DNA of 35,784 nt from positions 1 to 35,784 of the forward strand of contig JAGAVJ010000034.1 of assembly GCA_017942005.1 (NCBI GenBank), given 5' to 3'. The translations under genes were made by a program, and so were the position numbers. This document shows, in pieces, positions 7,531-16,701 of the stretch. This DNA is from Clostridia bacterium (lineage in GTDB: Bacteria; Bacillota; Clostridia; Oscillospirales; CAG-272). The notes below the pieces were generated by a model that made no database searches, was not told where the DNA came from, and saw only the letters and a program-made list of their open reading frames with translations. Within the stretch, counting starts at the first letter, position 1, and each line of letters starts with the position of its first letter.

Positions 7531-7571
7531 GAAAGGAAGCCTGTTATATCATAACAGGCGGGTAGATACAT
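7531..7571 (+). promoter_or_regulatory. SD-hairpin-start leader (short form) of the second AraC gene
   Basis: GAAAGGAAG (7531-7539), then a perfect 9-bp hairpin GCCTGTTAT-ATC-ATAACAGGC (7539-7559), then 12 bases (GGGTAGATACAT) and the ATG at 7572. The last G of the SD is also the first base of the stem. This is the clearest example of the short form. Confidence 0.75.
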
Positions 7572-8492
7572 ATGGAGGAGATTCAGCTGCAGCTGTTCGG
7601 AGATGAAGATTTTCCAGAGCGGAAGGATGCCGATACGGATATGGAAGGAGACGCCTTTCAGGAAGGTGCAGGCGCGCTTTCCACATTGACAGGATTGCGG
7701 CGAACGGCACTTCCAATGCTGTCTGTGCGGTCATTTGCATCGGTGCCGCTGTCGCCGGTACCGGAAATCGTTCCGATGCTCTTGACAGAACATACACTGC
7801 TGTTTATTTTAGAAGGGGAAATGCACTGCGATATCGGCGGAAATGGTTTTACGGCGTGCAAAGGGGACTGTCTATATGCGGCGCCCGGCATGCTGTTCAG
7901 CCGTGCGGAGAGCTGTGTCCCCTGTGCATATCTGCATCTTTGCTTTTGGGATGATACGCCGCGTCCCGACGGGGAAAGCGGGGATACCGTGTATGCATAC
8001 CCACATAAAATGACATATTTGGAGGACAAAGACCTTTGCGCGACGGTAGATTACCTGCGCCGTGTATCGGAAACCGGTTCTCCCGATCAGACGAAAAAGC
8101 TGCTTGCGGCATTGCAGCTGCTTTTGATTCAAATGGAAGACGCTGCCGCTCGTGCTTCCGGCAGCGATTATGTACGGGAAATGAAGCAGTATCTCTTTGA
8201 TCACTACAGAGAGGGCGTACAGCTTTGTGACCTTGCAGCACATGTGAACCTGCATCCGGTATACTGTGCAAAGGTATTCCGCCAGAACGAGGGAATGACG
8301 GTGGGAGAATTTATCAATCATCTGCGCATCACGCGTGCGGTGGCACAGCTGGAAAACGTTGCAGAAACCTCCGAGGTTGCACGGGACTTGGGACTCAGTG
8401 AATACTATTTCAGCCGCTGGTTCCGGCGCATGACCGGCGTTACACCTACAGAATACAGAAACAGTCTCAGAAGTGCATATATTAAGCATTAA
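7572..8492 (+). CDS. AraC-family transcriptional regulator
   Basis: 306 residues. An acidic N-terminal tail (about 45 residues) precedes a cupin-like sensor ('EHTLLFILEGEMHCDIGGNGF', 'GDCLYAAPGMLF'). The C-terminal 100 residues hold the paired helix-turn-helix domain: 'LCDLAAHVNLHPVYCAKVFRQ' and 'SEVARDLGLSEYYFSRWFRRMTGVTPTEYR'. The start at 7572 is set by the SD-hairpin leader. The MATE transporter gene follows on the same strand after 139 bases of structured leader, so the regulator may control it; that is inference. Confidence 0.92.
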   Translation: MEEIQLQLFGDEDFPERKDADTDMEGDAFQEGAGALSTLTGLRRTALPMLSVRSFASVPLSPVPEIVPMLLTEHTLLFILEGEMHCDIGGNGFTACKGDCLYAAPGMLFSRAESCVPCAYLHLCFWDDTPRPDGESGDTVYAYPHKMTYLEDKDLCATVDYLRRVSETGSPDQTKKLLAALQLLLIQMEDAAARASGSDYVREMKQYLFDHYREGVQLCDLAAHVNLHPVYCAKVFRQNEGMTVGEFINHLRITRAVAQLENVAETSEVARDLGLSEYYFSRWFRRMTGVTPTEYRNSLRSAYIKH

Positions 8493-8494
8493 AA

Positions 8495-8631
8495 GTCTGA
8501 AAAATTTATTTTTCAGACCGTGTTTTGTGACTTTCGTTGCTTGGAAAGCAACGATGTCTGCCTGCGGGCGAGTCACAATTCCACAATGAGAGGAGATAAC
8601 TTTCACGAAAGTGAAAGTTATTGTCATAAAT
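8495..8631 (+). ncRNA. Structured 5' leader (long form, three-way junction) of the MATE gene
   Basis: Elements in order: H1, an 11-bp hairpin GTCTGAAAAAT/ATTTTTCAGAC (8495-8518); P1, TTGTGAC (8525-8531) with GTCACAA (8572-8578); inside P1 two arms, P2 TCGTTGCTT/AAGCAACGA (8534-8554) and P3 GCC/GGC (8560-8569); SD AGGAGA (8591-8596); H2, an 11-bp hairpin ATAACTTTCAC-GAAA-GTGAAAGTTAT (8596-8621); then TGTCATAAAT and the ATG at 8632. The same order occurs before the GH106 gene with different bases in the stems. H1 also follows the AraC stop directly and might act as its terminator. Whether it senses a ligand is unknown. Confidence 0.65.
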
Positions 8632-9981
8632 ATGAACGACTCAAAAAAAGAACTTTTATTTTCAAACCAGTCTCTTCGCCGTTTGATTTTGCCGCTGATG
8701 GTGGAGCAGGTGCTCGCCATTTCTGTCGGTATGGTCGATACGATGATGATTTCACAAGCGGGAGAAAGCGCCATTTCCGGTGTTTCGCTTGTCGATATGG
8801 TCAACCATTTGCTGATTACCATGCTTTCTGCGCTTGCGACCGGCGGCGCAGTGATCGTCTCACAGTACATCGGACACAAGGAACGGGATTCGGCGTGCCG
8901 TGCGGCGGGACAGCTGATTACCGTGACGACTTGTATTTCCATGGGGATTGCTGCATTGTGTCTCTGCTTTCGTAAACCGATATTGGGTGTGCTGTTTGGC
9001 GCAATTGAAGCGGATGTCATGGAAAATGCGTTGGTCTATTTCCGTATATCGGCATATTCGTATCCGTTTCTTGCGGTTTACAACGCCTGTGCCGCGCTGT
9101 TCCGCTCCATGGGGAATTCCAAAATTTCCATGTATGTATCGGTCGGCATGAATGCGGTCAATGCCATCGGCAATGCGATTCTGATCTTCGGTTTTCAGAT
9201 GGGGGTTGCGGGCGCTGCATATGCGTCGCTTTTGTCCCGAGCGCTGGCTGCACTTGTGATGTTTGTGCTTCTCTATCCGGATAAAAACTATGTCTTCCTC
9301 CGTGCAAAGGCAATTTTTTCATGGAATGGCGCGTGTGTTGCGCGGATTTTACGCATTGCGTTTCCGTCCGGTGTGGAAAACGGTATTTTTCAGCTGGGAA
9401 GAGTGCTTGTCGTCAGCATCATTGCCGGTTTTGGAACAACGCAGATTGCTGCAAATGCCGTTGCCAACAATCTTGACTCCATGGGATGCATTGCGGGACA
9501 GGCGATGAACCTTGCAATGATTACCGTCATCGGTCAATGCCTTGGCGCCGGAGAGAAGGAGCAGGCGGAATATTTTGCACATAAGCTGATGAAAATCACC
9601 TATGCGGCGACGGCTGCCGTCAATTTGACCATTTTTGCAAATCTGTTCTGGATTTTGAAAATTTACGACCTCTCTGACGCCTCCAGGCAGCTGGCGGTCA
9701 TCCTGATTTTCATTCATAACGGCTTTGCCATGCTGATGTGGCCGGCATCATTTACGCTGCCGAATGTTCTTCGTGCTGGTGGTGATGTACGTTATCCAAT
9801 GGTCATATCCATTTTTTCAATGGTCGTGTTCCGTATTTTGTTCAGCCTGATTTTAGGGGTTGGATGCAATATGGGGGCGATTGGTGTTTGGATTGCAATG
9901 GTCATGGACTGGATTTTCCGGACGGTCAACTTTGTGATTCGATTCAAAAAAGGAAAATGGAAAACGATTAAAGTCATATAA
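8632..9981 (+). CDS. MATE-family efflux transporter
   Basis: 449 residues, about twelve membrane segments in two similar halves. The N-terminal part 'LILPLMVEQVLAISVGMVDTMMIS' with 'GESAISGVSLVDMVNHLL' is typical of the MatE domain (NorM/DinF-like Na+ or H+ coupled export of cationic compounds). The second half repeats the pattern ('IAFPSGVENGIFQLGRVLV', 'GTTQIAANAVANNLDSMGCIAGQAMNLAM'). The start at 8632 (MNDSKKELLF) is preferred over an upstream in-frame ATG at 8611, which lies inside the H2 hairpin. The gene is convergent with clpB and separated from it by repeat copy 2. The transported compound is not predictable. Confidence 0.93.
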   Translation: MNDSKKELLFSNQSLRRLILPLMVEQVLAISVGMVDTMMISQAGESAISGVSLVDMVNHLLITMLSALATGGAVIVSQYIGHKERDSACRAAGQLITVTTCISMGIAALCLCFRKPILGVLFGAIEADVMENALVYFRISAYSYPFLAVYNACAALFRSMGNSKISMYVSVGMNAVNAIGNAILIFGFQMGVAGAAYASLLSRALAALVMFVLLYPDKNYVFLRAKAIFSWNGACVARILRIAFPSGVENGIFQLGRVLVVSIIAGFGTTQIAANAVANNLDSMGCIAGQAMNLAMITVIGQCLGAGEKEQAEYFAHKLMKITYAATAAVNLTIFANLFWILKIYDLSDASRQLAVILIFIHNGFAMLMWPASFTLPNVLRAGGDVRYPMVISIFSMVVFRILFSLILGVGCNMGAIGVWIAMVMDWIFRTVNFVIRFKKGKWKTIKVI

Positions 9982-9984
9982 CAT

Positions 9985-10137
9985 AAATGAGGAGGCGCTT
10001 TTTTCAAAAAGCGCCTCCTCATACTCTACCGCAAAAACTTTTTATAGGAATAAACCGCAAAGATATTGCTAAATCCAGATCAAAGTTTTTTGAAAGGGGT
10101 TTGGGGAAAAGCTTTTTTTTAAAAAAGTTTTCCCCAT
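9985..10137 (+). repeat. Dispersed intergenic repeat, copy 2
   Basis: Same layout as 7273-7430. First hairpin is a perfect 16-bp stem starting TGAGGAGGCGCTTTTT (through 10022). Shared block CCGCAAAAACTTTT follows, then AAAGTTTTTTGAAAGGGG, and a closing hairpin GGGGAAAA-G-CTTTTTT/AAAAAAGTTTTCCCC ending at 10134. It sits between the convergent MATE and clpB genes and may also serve as their terminator. Confidence 0.85.
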
Positions 10138-10144
10138 AGAATTC

Positions 10145-12754
10145 TTACAATTTCCGAATTTCCGTGTACAGCGTGCCGTTCTGTGCATCCACCGTAATGG
10201 TTGTCTCCGGTGCAGGATCATCTGCGATGATAGTACGCGCCACCAGCGTCTCCACTTTAGATTGGATATACCGTTTGAGCGGTCTTGCGCCGTAAATCGG
10301 ATCATATGCCGCCGCGATGACAGCATCCTTTGCCGCATCCGTGACATCCAGATTGAGCTGTTTCTCTTTCATACGACCCACCAGATCCTGCAAAAGCAGA
10401 TCGACGATATTGCGAATATTGTCACGTGTCAGAGGTTTGAAGAAAATGGTTTCGTCAAGACGGTTCAAGAATTCCGGACGGAAGCTGCGGCGGAGCAGCT
10501 GTGTCACACTGTTCTGTGCATCCTGTGAAAGCTCGCCGTCATCTCCGATTCCGTCCAAAATGATATCGGAACCGAGATTGGAGGTCAGAATGATGATGGT
10601 GTTCTTAAAGTCCACCGTGCGTCCCTGGCTGTCGGTGATACGTCCGTCGTCCAGTACCTGCAAGAGCACATTGAAGACGTCTGGATGCGCTTTTTCCACT
10701 TCATCAAAGAGGACGACCGCATAGGGTCTTCTGCGCACAGCCTCGGTCAGCTGACCGCCCTCGTCATAACCGACATATCCGGGAGGCGCTCCAATCAGAC
10801 GGGAGACGGAGTATTTCTCCATATATTCGCTCATATCGATACGAACCATTGCATGCTCGTCGTCAAACAGCGCCTGTGCCAACGCTTTGGCAAGCTCGGT
10901 TTTACCGACACCGGTCGGACCTAAAAACAGGAAGGAACCGATCGGACGGCGCGGGTCCTGAATCCCGGCACGGGAACGCAGAATGGCATCGCAGACACGT
11001 GCAACGCCCTCGTCCTGTCCGACGACACGCTTGTGCAGAATGCTGTCCAGTGACAAAAGCTTTGCGCGTTCGCTTTCCATCAGCTTTGCGACGGGAATAC
11101 CGGTCCAACGTGCCACAATCTTTGCAATTTCTTCTTCTGTAACGTTGTCGCGCAGAAGCGTCTGCGTGTTCTGCATGTTTTCTGCGGCGGTCTCCGCGTC
11201 CAGAAGATCACGCTGCAATTGCGGCAGACGGCCGTATTTCAGTTCTGCGGCACGGGAAAGATCGTATTCATTCTGTGCCTTTTCGATAGCGGCATTGGTT
11301 GCTTCGATCTCTTCACGGATTTTCTGTGCACGGCCGATGGAATCCTTTTCATTTTCCCATTTTGCCTTCATGGTCTTGAAGGTATCGCGCAGGTTGGCAA
11401 GTTCCTCTTCTGTTTTGGAAAGACGTTCTGCGGACAGTTTGTCTTCTTCTTTTTTCAGCGCAGCTTCTTCAATTTCCAGCTGCATGATCTTTCTGGATAT
11501 TTCATCCATTTCCGTTGGCATGGAGTTCATTTCCGTTTTAATGCGCGCACAGGCTTCGTCGACTAAGTCAATTGCCTTATCCGGCAGGAACCGGTCGGAG
11601 ATATAACGGTTGGAGAGGGTCGCAGCCGCGATGAGAGCAGCATCGTGAATTTTTACACCGTGATACACTTCATACCGTTCCCGCAAACCACGCAGAATCG
11701 TAATGGTGTCCTCGACAGAGGGTTCCGGTACCATAACCGGCTGGAAACGGCGTTCCAGGGCGGCATCCTTTTCAATATATTTCCGGTATTCATTCAGCGT
11801 GGTTGCACCGATACAGTGCAGCTCTCCGCGCGCCAGCATCGGCTTTAAAAGGTTGCCGGCATCCATTGCGCCGTCAGTCTTGCCGGCGCCGACAATGGTA
11901 TGCAGTTCATCGATAAACAAAATGATTTTCCCGTCTGACGCCTTGATTTCATTTAATACGGCTTTCAGACGCTCTTCAAATTCGCCGCGGAATTTTGCGC
12001 CGGCGACAAGCGCACCCATGTCAAGCGAGAACAGAACGCGGTCTTTTAGATTGTCCGGTACATCGCCGCGGACAATCCGCTGTGCAAGTCCTTCTGCAAT
12101 GGCGGTTTTACCGACGCCGGGTTCACCGATCAGGCAGGGATTGTTTTTCGTCTTTCTGGAAAGAATCTGAATGACCTGACGGATTTCATCGTCACGTCCG
12201 ATGACAGGATCAAGCTTTTGTTCTTTTGCAAGTGCAACAAGGTCCTGTCCGTATTTTTTCAGGACGTCGTAGGTGGACTCCGGATTATCAGTGGTTACAC
12301 GCTGATTGCCGCGGATGGACTGGAGCGCGGACATGACTGCGTTTTTGTCGGTATTTGCCGCTTTGCAGGCGTCCTTGACTGCCGAGTCCGGATGCGTGAG
12401 CAGACCAAGCAGGATATGTTCGACAGAAACATAGTCATCCTTCATTTTTTCGGCTTCTTTTTCCGCCGCATTCAACGCGTTTTCCAAGTCGCGGGAAATA
12501 TAAATTTTATCTGCTTCCAAGCCGCCGCCGGAAACCTTCGGCAGACGGTCAATCGCATTTTGCAGATTGCGCCGCAAAAGGGCAACATCCGCACCCGCTT
12601 TCTGTAAGATGGAAGAAACAAGCTCCTCCGGATTTTTCAGAAGAGACGCAAATAAGTGCGCTTCTTCCATCTGCTGGTTGCCATTTTCTATCGTCAGACT
12701 TTGTGCGTTCTGCACTGCCTCAATACTTTTTTGTGTAAATTTTTGAATGTTCAT
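10145..12754 (-). CDS. clpB: ATP-dependent disaggregase chaperone ClpB
   Basis: 869 residues, the full family length. Order: N-domain with repeated 'AHLFASLL' and '[11 protein letters not shown]' halves (1-145); first AAA+ module with Walker A '[13 protein letters not shown]' near 205 and Walker B '[15 protein letters not shown]'; coiled-coil middle domain (about 405-520, rich in E/K/A), which separates ClpB from ClpA/ClpC; second AAA+ module with '[15 protein letters not shown]' and '[16 protein letters not shown]'. ClpB rescues aggregated proteins with DnaK. ATG at 12754 with SD AAAGGAGGAAG. No CIRCE (TTAGCACTC repeat) or CtsR heptamer repeat is visible in the 128-base upstream gap, so its heat control is not evident here. 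Confidence 0.97.
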   Translation of the reverse strand: MNIQKFTQKSIEAVQNAQSLTIENGNQQMEEAHLFASLLKNPEELVSSILQKAGADVALLRRNLQNAIDRLPKVSGGGLEADKIYISRDLENALNAAEKEAEKMKDDYVSVEHILLGLLTHPDSAVKDACKAANTDKNAVMSALQSIRGNQRVTTDNPESTYDVLKKYGQDLVALAKEQKLDPVIGRDDEIRQVIQILSRKTKNNPCLIGEPGVGKTAIAEGLAQRIVRGDVPDNLKDRVLFSLDMGALVAGAKFRGEFEERLKAVLNEIKASDGKIILFIDELHTIVGAGKTDGAMDAGNLLKPMLARGELHCIGATTLNEYRKYIEKDAALERRFQPVMVPEPSVEDTITILRGLRERYEVYHGVKIHDAALIAAATLSNRYISDRFLPDKAIDLVDEACARIKTEMNSMPTEMDEISRKIMQLEIEEAALKKEEDKLSAERLSKTEEELANLRDTFKTMKAKWENEKDSIGRAQKIREEIEATNAAIEKAQNEYDLSRAAELKYGRLPQLQRDLLDAETAAENMQNTQTLLRDNVTEEEIAKIVARWTGIPVAKLMESERAKLLSLDSILHKRVVGQDEGVARVCDAILRSRAGIQDPRRPIGSFLFLGPTGVGKTELAKALAQALFDDEHAMVRIDMSEYMEKYSVSRLIGAPPGYVGYDEGGQLTEAVRRRPYAVVLFDEVEKAHPDVFNVLLQVLDDGRITDSQGRTVDFKNTIIILTSNLGSDIILDGIGDDGELSQDAQNSVTQLLRRSFRPEFLNRLDETIFFKPLTRDNIRNIVDLLLQDLVGRMKEKQLNLDVTDAAKDAVIAAAYDPIYGARPLKRYIQSKVETLVARTIIADDPAPETTITVDAQNGTLYTEIRKL

Positions 12755-12882
12755 AAATAAAGCTTCCTCCTTTTACAATCGCGTGAAATGAATCAAGGAA
12801 TACTAATGTTTGTGCACAGCTGCGCATGTACGCAGGCGTGCAGGTACTAACTGTTTTTTGTACTGCATATATTGTACCGGTA

Positions 12883-13584
12883 TCAGAGCACAATTGGATT
12901 TTCGTTTAAATAGGTCTGATACATCCGGTCAATTTCTTTGACCGCAGCGCCGGGGTTGTCAAGATTATAAAAGTAGCATTTGAGCGACCGGTCAAAAATG
13001 TCAATATAAGCGTAGATCAAAGACCCGAGCGCCTCACTTGACAAGCTGACTTCTTTTTTCTCTCCGGGACGGTCTTCTGCTGAACGTTTGTAATCCGCAG
13101 GCTGTGTGGAAAGCAATCGCAGACGGCGGGTAAAGCGCCCGTCCTCCGCACTGTAGGTACAGCCGTCCACATAACGGGATTCGATGTTCATCCAAAGACG
13201 GAAAAACTGTGTCATGTAGAGCAATAACGCCGCATTCTGGGAGCGCAGGGAAACACGCAGCTCTCCGATTTCCTCTCCCGGTGCGCGGGACAACTCTACA
13301 GAATATCGTACCGTCGGATTATATTTATATTGTAATGCGGAACGCATCGAAAAGGTTGCGTCGCTTGGCTGCATCAGCATCTGAAAGGTATCATGCATGC
13401 CAAGCAGATTTTCTATTTGCCGGAAGGTATCTGCCATTCGTTTTTCCGGAGTGACATAGGATACATATTCTGCCAGAATCTGATTGATCATATTGGAGCG
13501 GTTGGTGTTGTGCTTATATGCCAGCCGATCAATCTGCGCGATGACTTCATCTGCCAACACAAGGGAATATACACTTTTCTGCAT
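12883..13584 (-). CDS. Ribbon-helix-helix (CopG/Arc-like) protein with unknown C-terminal domain
   Basis: About 233 residues. The first 45 ('KSVYSLVLADEVIAQIDRL', 'NTNRSNMINQILAEYVSYV') match a ribbon-helix-helix DNA-binding unit: one strand with alternating polar residues, two helices, and the N-terminal cap 'NRSNMI'. The remaining 185 residues are mixed alpha/beta, with no motif I can name; they contain 'VRYSVELSRAPGEEIGELRVSLRSQ' and a Tyr-rich tail. I chose the ATG at 13584 (9 bases after SD AAAGGA); an ATG at 13593 directly abuts the SD. It has its own near-perfect promoter, ends 128 bases before clpB in the same direction with no clear terminator, and could be transcribed with clpB. Function unknown; transcription regulator likely. 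Confidence 0.7.
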   Translation of the reverse strand: MQKSVYSLVLADEVIAQIDRLAYKHNTNRSNMINQILAEYVSYVTPEKRMADTFRQIENLLGMHDTFQMLMQPSDATFSMRSALQYKYNPTVRYSVELSRAPGEEIGELRVSLRSQNAALLLYMTQFFRLWMNIESRYVDGCTYSAEDGRFTRRLRLLSTQPADYKRSAEDRPGEKKEVSLSSEALGSLIYAYIDIFDRSLKCYFYNLDNPGAAVKEIDRMYQTYLNENPIVL

Positions 13585-13616
13585 CGTATTCATTCCTTTC
13601 TTTTGTTTGTGATTAA

Positions 13617-13645
13617 ATTATATCACGAAATATGAAACTTGTCAA
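13617..13645 (-). promoter_or_regulatory. Sigma-A promoter of the ribbon-helix-helix gene
   Basis: Minus strand: consensus -35 TTGACA (13640-13645), 17-base spacer, consensus -10 TATAAT (13617-13622) with upstream TGA. One of the strongest promoters in the window by consensus match. Confidence 0.85.
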
Positions 13646-13694
13646 TCGTTTTATATAAATTTTCACACAGAATTCATGTTTCTGAAAAAACCTG

Positions 13695-13723
13695 TTGATT
13701 TTTAAAAGGAAATCGTGTATAAT
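13695..13723 (+). promoter_or_regulatory. Sigma-A promoter for the GH106-like gene
   Basis: -35 TTGATT (13695-13700), 17-base spacer, -10 TATAAT (13718-13723). This leaves a 5' leader of about 300 bases before the ATG at 14030, filled with inverted repeats. Confidence 0.75.
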
Positions 13724-13833
13724 AATAGAAAACCATGTCGATATCGTTGTTTGCGGCGCACATGATATGCAGTGTGTATAATATGCGGTGCGCGCATATT
13801 ATGCGGTGCATACCGCCGCCCCATATAAGAATA

Positions 13834-13872
13834 GGGAAAGGAAGCCTTATGCGAAAGGTTACAGAAGTTTAG
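13834..13872 (+). other. Short upstream reading frame with SD in the GH106 leader
   Basis: GGGAAAGGAAG (13834-13844) is followed at good spacing by ATG and six more codons (MRKVTEV, stop TAG at 13870). A small CCTT/AAGG stem overlaps the start. It may be a leader peptide, or the decayed 3' half of an extra leader copy, since the next element downstream is an H1 hairpin as in the tandem arrangement before the GH116 gene. Confidence 0.4.
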
Positions 13873-13895
13873 ATTTGCATAGGCGTGGTGTAAAA

Positions 13896-14029
13896 GTCTG
13901 AAAAATAAATTTTTCAGACCACGAGTTTTGTGACTTCGCGGTCGATGACCGCGATTTGCTTCGCAAAACTGCCACAAAACATCGACAAAGAAAGGAAGAC
14001 TTCGCTCACGCGAAGCCGTGGTCATAAAA
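13896..14029 (+). ncRNA. Structured 5' leader (long form, three-way junction) of the GH106-like gene
   Basis: H1 GTCTGAAAAAT/ATTTTTCAGAC (13896-13919). P1 GTTTTGTG (13925-13932) with CACAAAAC (13973-13980), 8 bp. Inside it P2 TCGCGGTC/GACCGCGA (13936-13954) and P3 TTTGC/GCAAA (13955-13967). Then SD AAAGGAAG (13991-13998), H2 CTTCGC-TCAC-GCGAAG (14000-14015), the tail CCGTGGTCATAAAA and the ATG at 14030. Compared with the MATE leader every arm is kept although P2 and P3 sequences differ completely. Confidence 0.7.
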
Positions 14030-16681
14030 ATGAAACGAATTGAAGAATGCTTAAAGGGAAAAACAGAAAACTATATTCTTCCGTTTTTCTGGCAGCACGG
14101 CGAGGATGACGAAACGCTCATCCGGGAAATTGATGCGATTGAAGCATCTGGTATCCGTGCACTGTGTGTCGAATCCCGTACCCATGAAGAATTCTGCGAG
14201 GATGGCTGGTGGCATACCATGAATACCATACTCACAGAATGTGAAAAGCGCGGCATGAAGGTTTGGATTCTGGACGATAAGCACTTTCCATCCGGCTATG
14301 CGAATGGAATTATTGCAAAAAAATACCCCGAGGCGCGTATGTGGGGGATGACAGAACATCATATGGATGTGGTAGGACCGCAGAAAAACGCATCCGTATT
14401 GTTCCAGTGGAAAACTTCGCCGGAAGACAAGCTGCTTGCGATTGTCGCCTGTAAGCGTGTTCCGGGAGAGGAGACGCTTTTGACGGGGGAAACCATTGAT
14501 CTTACGGACTGTCTGTACGACGATATGGTGTATTTTGATGTTCCGGAAGGCGCATGGCGCATTGTGTATGTGCTTAGGACACGCTCCGGACTCAACGGTC
14601 AATTTATCAATTATGCAGATAAGCTGACCGATGTCGGCGGGGATATCTTCATAGAAGCAGTATACGAACCGCATTGGGAGCATCTTGGGGCGCACTTTGG
14701 AAAAACGCTGGCAGGATTCTTTTCCGATGAACCGTGTTTTGGCAACAATACGCATGCCAACATGTACGGAAATACGCAGCTTGGAAGAAAATATACACAT
14801 TACCCGTATGCCGACGCGGTCATGGACGATTTAAAGAAGCTGTATGGGGACAACGCAGCCACGCTTCTGCCGTTTTTATGGTTTGATTCTGCGGACAGTA
14901 CATCGGCAAAGGTTCGGATTTCGTATATGGATTCGATTACCCTTTTGTACCGGGAAAACTTTTCGTATAAATTGGGAAACTGGTGCCGCGCACACGGCGT
15001 GGAATACATCGGACATGTCATCGAAGACGACGGACAGCATCTGATGACCGGCGCCGGCGCAGGACACTTTTTCCGTGCACTGGACGGGCAGGATATGGCG
15101 GGTATCGATGTGGTGCTTTGTCAAATCGTTCCCGGCATGACAGATACACGCATTACCGTCCCGTGCTCTTACGATACGGCAGACCCTGAATTCTTCCATT
15201 TTATGCTTGCCAAGCTTGCATCGTCTCATGCACATATCCAGCCGGAAAAAAAGGGTCGTGCAATGTGTGAAATCTACGGTGCGTATGGCTGGGCAGAGGG
15301 CTTGAAGATGATGAAGTGGCTGACCGACTTCATGCTGGTGCGCGGCATCAACTATTATGTGCCGCATGCGTTCACGCCGAAATTCCCGGATGGCGACTGT
15401 CCGCCGCATTTCTTCGCAAACGGTACCAATCCGCAGTATGCGCGCTTCCGTCTGTTGATGGAATATATGAACCGCGTTTGTCATATTACCAATCATGCGT
15501 CCCATGTCGCTTCTGCGGCGGTGCTGTACCAGGCAGAAGCATACTGGTCCGGTCACGATTTTATGCGCACGGAGACCGTTGCACGGTACTTGACAGAGCA
15601 TCAGCTGGATTACGATATTGTTCCCAGTGACAGACTGTACGATGCTTCCTGTACAAACGGAACCTTGAAAATTGGTGATGCAGAATTCCCGTGTCTGATC
15701 GTACCGTATACGGAGTACCTGCCAAAGGCAGTAGAGGACGCGATAGCGCGCATTGCAAAGCAGGTTCCCGTATATTATGTAACTGCCGTTTCTTCCGCAG
15801 ATACGGAAAAAGGAGTCGTGTGCGGCGCCGCATGCGGTGCTGCGATGCTGACACTGGATGCACTGGGCGATACGCTGCATCAGATTGGGGCTGCGGATGT
15901 GACGGTGGTCGACGGCAATGAAGCGGTGCGCATGATGCGGTATTATCACTGCAAAAACAAGGAAACCCAGGAATACCTCTTTACCAATGAAGGCATTCAT
16001 GAAACGGTACGGGCAAAAGTGCGGTTATCTGCACTTGATGGAACAAACGGCGTGCAGAATATCGTGTTGTACGATGCGATGGAAAACCGTGCAGTCTCCG
16101 CAAAGACAGAAGCAGACGGTACGCTTGTACTGGAGCTGCCGCCGTATACATCGGTCATTGTGAGTGTAGGAATTGACACAAATGGTTTGCAGAATACAGA
16201 AGTTCTGCCAATGGCGGAAAAGGATACGCTTGTAACGTCGTATCCGTTGGATTTGAGCTGGGATATTTTTACCGCGACACAGGAGGAATATCCAATCTTC
16301 TCGCCGTACCGTTCCGCAACGACCCTGTTCAATATGACAGGACGTGATGCGCTGCCGCATTTTTCTGGACATATGCAGTATGAAACGACCTTTGAGATGG
16401 AACAGCCGCTTGCAGATATGCATATCATTCTCGATCTCGGAGAGGTCGGTGAAAGCGTGACGGTGCTTGTCAACGGTGTCCGTGTCGGTGAAAAAATTAC
16501 GCCGCCGTATCGGTTCGATATCACAAAGGCGGTACGCCGCGGCAGCAATACGCTGCTTGCAGAAGTCACCAACCATTATGGCTATCAGATGCGCGACGGT
16601 TTCTCCAAATTTTTGATGTTTGAACCGTCCGGACTGCTTGGTCCTGTGACGATGGAGATCCGCCGTACAATGACGGAATAA
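14030..16681 (+). CDS. Glycoside hydrolase, GH106-like (alpha-L-rhamnosidase-type)
   Basis: 883 residues, no signal peptide, so probably cytoplasmic. The N-terminal half is a TIM-barrel-type domain with the GH106 pattern: 'EASGIRALCVESRTHEEF', 'WWHTMNTILTECEKRGMKVWILDDKHFPSGYANG' split over strands 2-3, 'AGFFSDEPCFGN', then a deep insert and a 'GINYYVPHAFTPKFPD' strand. The C-terminal 120 residues are a galactose-binding-like beta sandwich ('ILDLGEVGESVTVLVNGVRVG', 'GSNTLLAEVTN'). Family members remove terminal rhamnose or related sugars; exact specificity is not clear from sequence. The start at 14030 follows the hairpin tail; an in-frame GTG at 14018 is the alternative. The ECF S-component gene follows 84 bases downstream with no terminator. 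Confidence 0.78.
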   Translation: MKRIEECLKGKTENYILPFFWQHGEDDETLIREIDAIEASGIRALCVESRTHEEFCEDGWWHTMNTILTECEKRGMKVWILDDKHFPSGYANGIIAKKYPEARMWGMTEHHMDVVGPQKNASVLFQWKTSPEDKLLAIVACKRVPGEETLLTGETIDLTDCLYDDMVYFDVPEGAWRIVYVLRTRSGLNGQFINYADKLTDVGGDIFIEAVYEPHWEHLGAHFGKTLAGFFSDEPCFGNNTHANMYGNTQLGRKYTHYPYADAVMDDLKKLYGDNAATLLPFLWFDSADSTSAKVRISYMDSITLLYRENFSYKLGNWCRAHGVEYIGHVIEDDGQHLMTGAGAGHFFRALDGQDMAGIDVVLCQIVPGMTDTRITVPCSYDTADPEFFHFMLAKLASSHAHIQPEKKGRAMCEIYGAYGWAEGLKMMKWLTDFMLVRGINYYVPHAFTPKFPDGDCPPHFFANGTNPQYARFRLLMEYMNRVCHITNHASHVASAAVLYQAEAYWSGHDFMRTETVARYLTEHQLDYDIVPSDRLYDASCTNGTLKIGDAEFPCLIVPYTEYLPKAVEDAIARIAKQVPVYYVTAVSSADTEKGVVCGAACGAAMLTLDALGDTLHQIGAADVTVVDGNEAVRMMRYYHCKNKETQEYLFTNEGIHETVRAKVRLSALDGTNGVQNIVLYDAMENRAVSAKTEADGTLVLELPPYTSVIVSVGIDTNGLQNTEVLPMAEKDTLVTSYPLDLSWDIFTATQEEYPIFSPYRSATTLFNMTGRDALPHFSGHMQYETTFEMEQPLADMHIILDLGEVGESVTVLVNGVRVGEKITPPYRFDITKAVRRGSNTLLAEVTNHYGYQMRDGFSKFLMFEPSGLLGPVTMEIRRTMTE

Positions 16682-16701
16682 ACAAACACAGTGTCGGAGT
16701 T

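Noticed and set aside
8520..9020. Minus-strand frame of 382 codons over the MATE leader and gene start
   Set aside because: It covers the leader stems and the N-terminal codons of a clear transporter; no SD and no family match, so it is a shadow.
12755..12882. Search for CIRCE or CtsR sites before clpB
   Set aside because: No TTAGCACTC inverted repeat and no tandem GGTCAAA-type heptamers; no promoter is convincing either.
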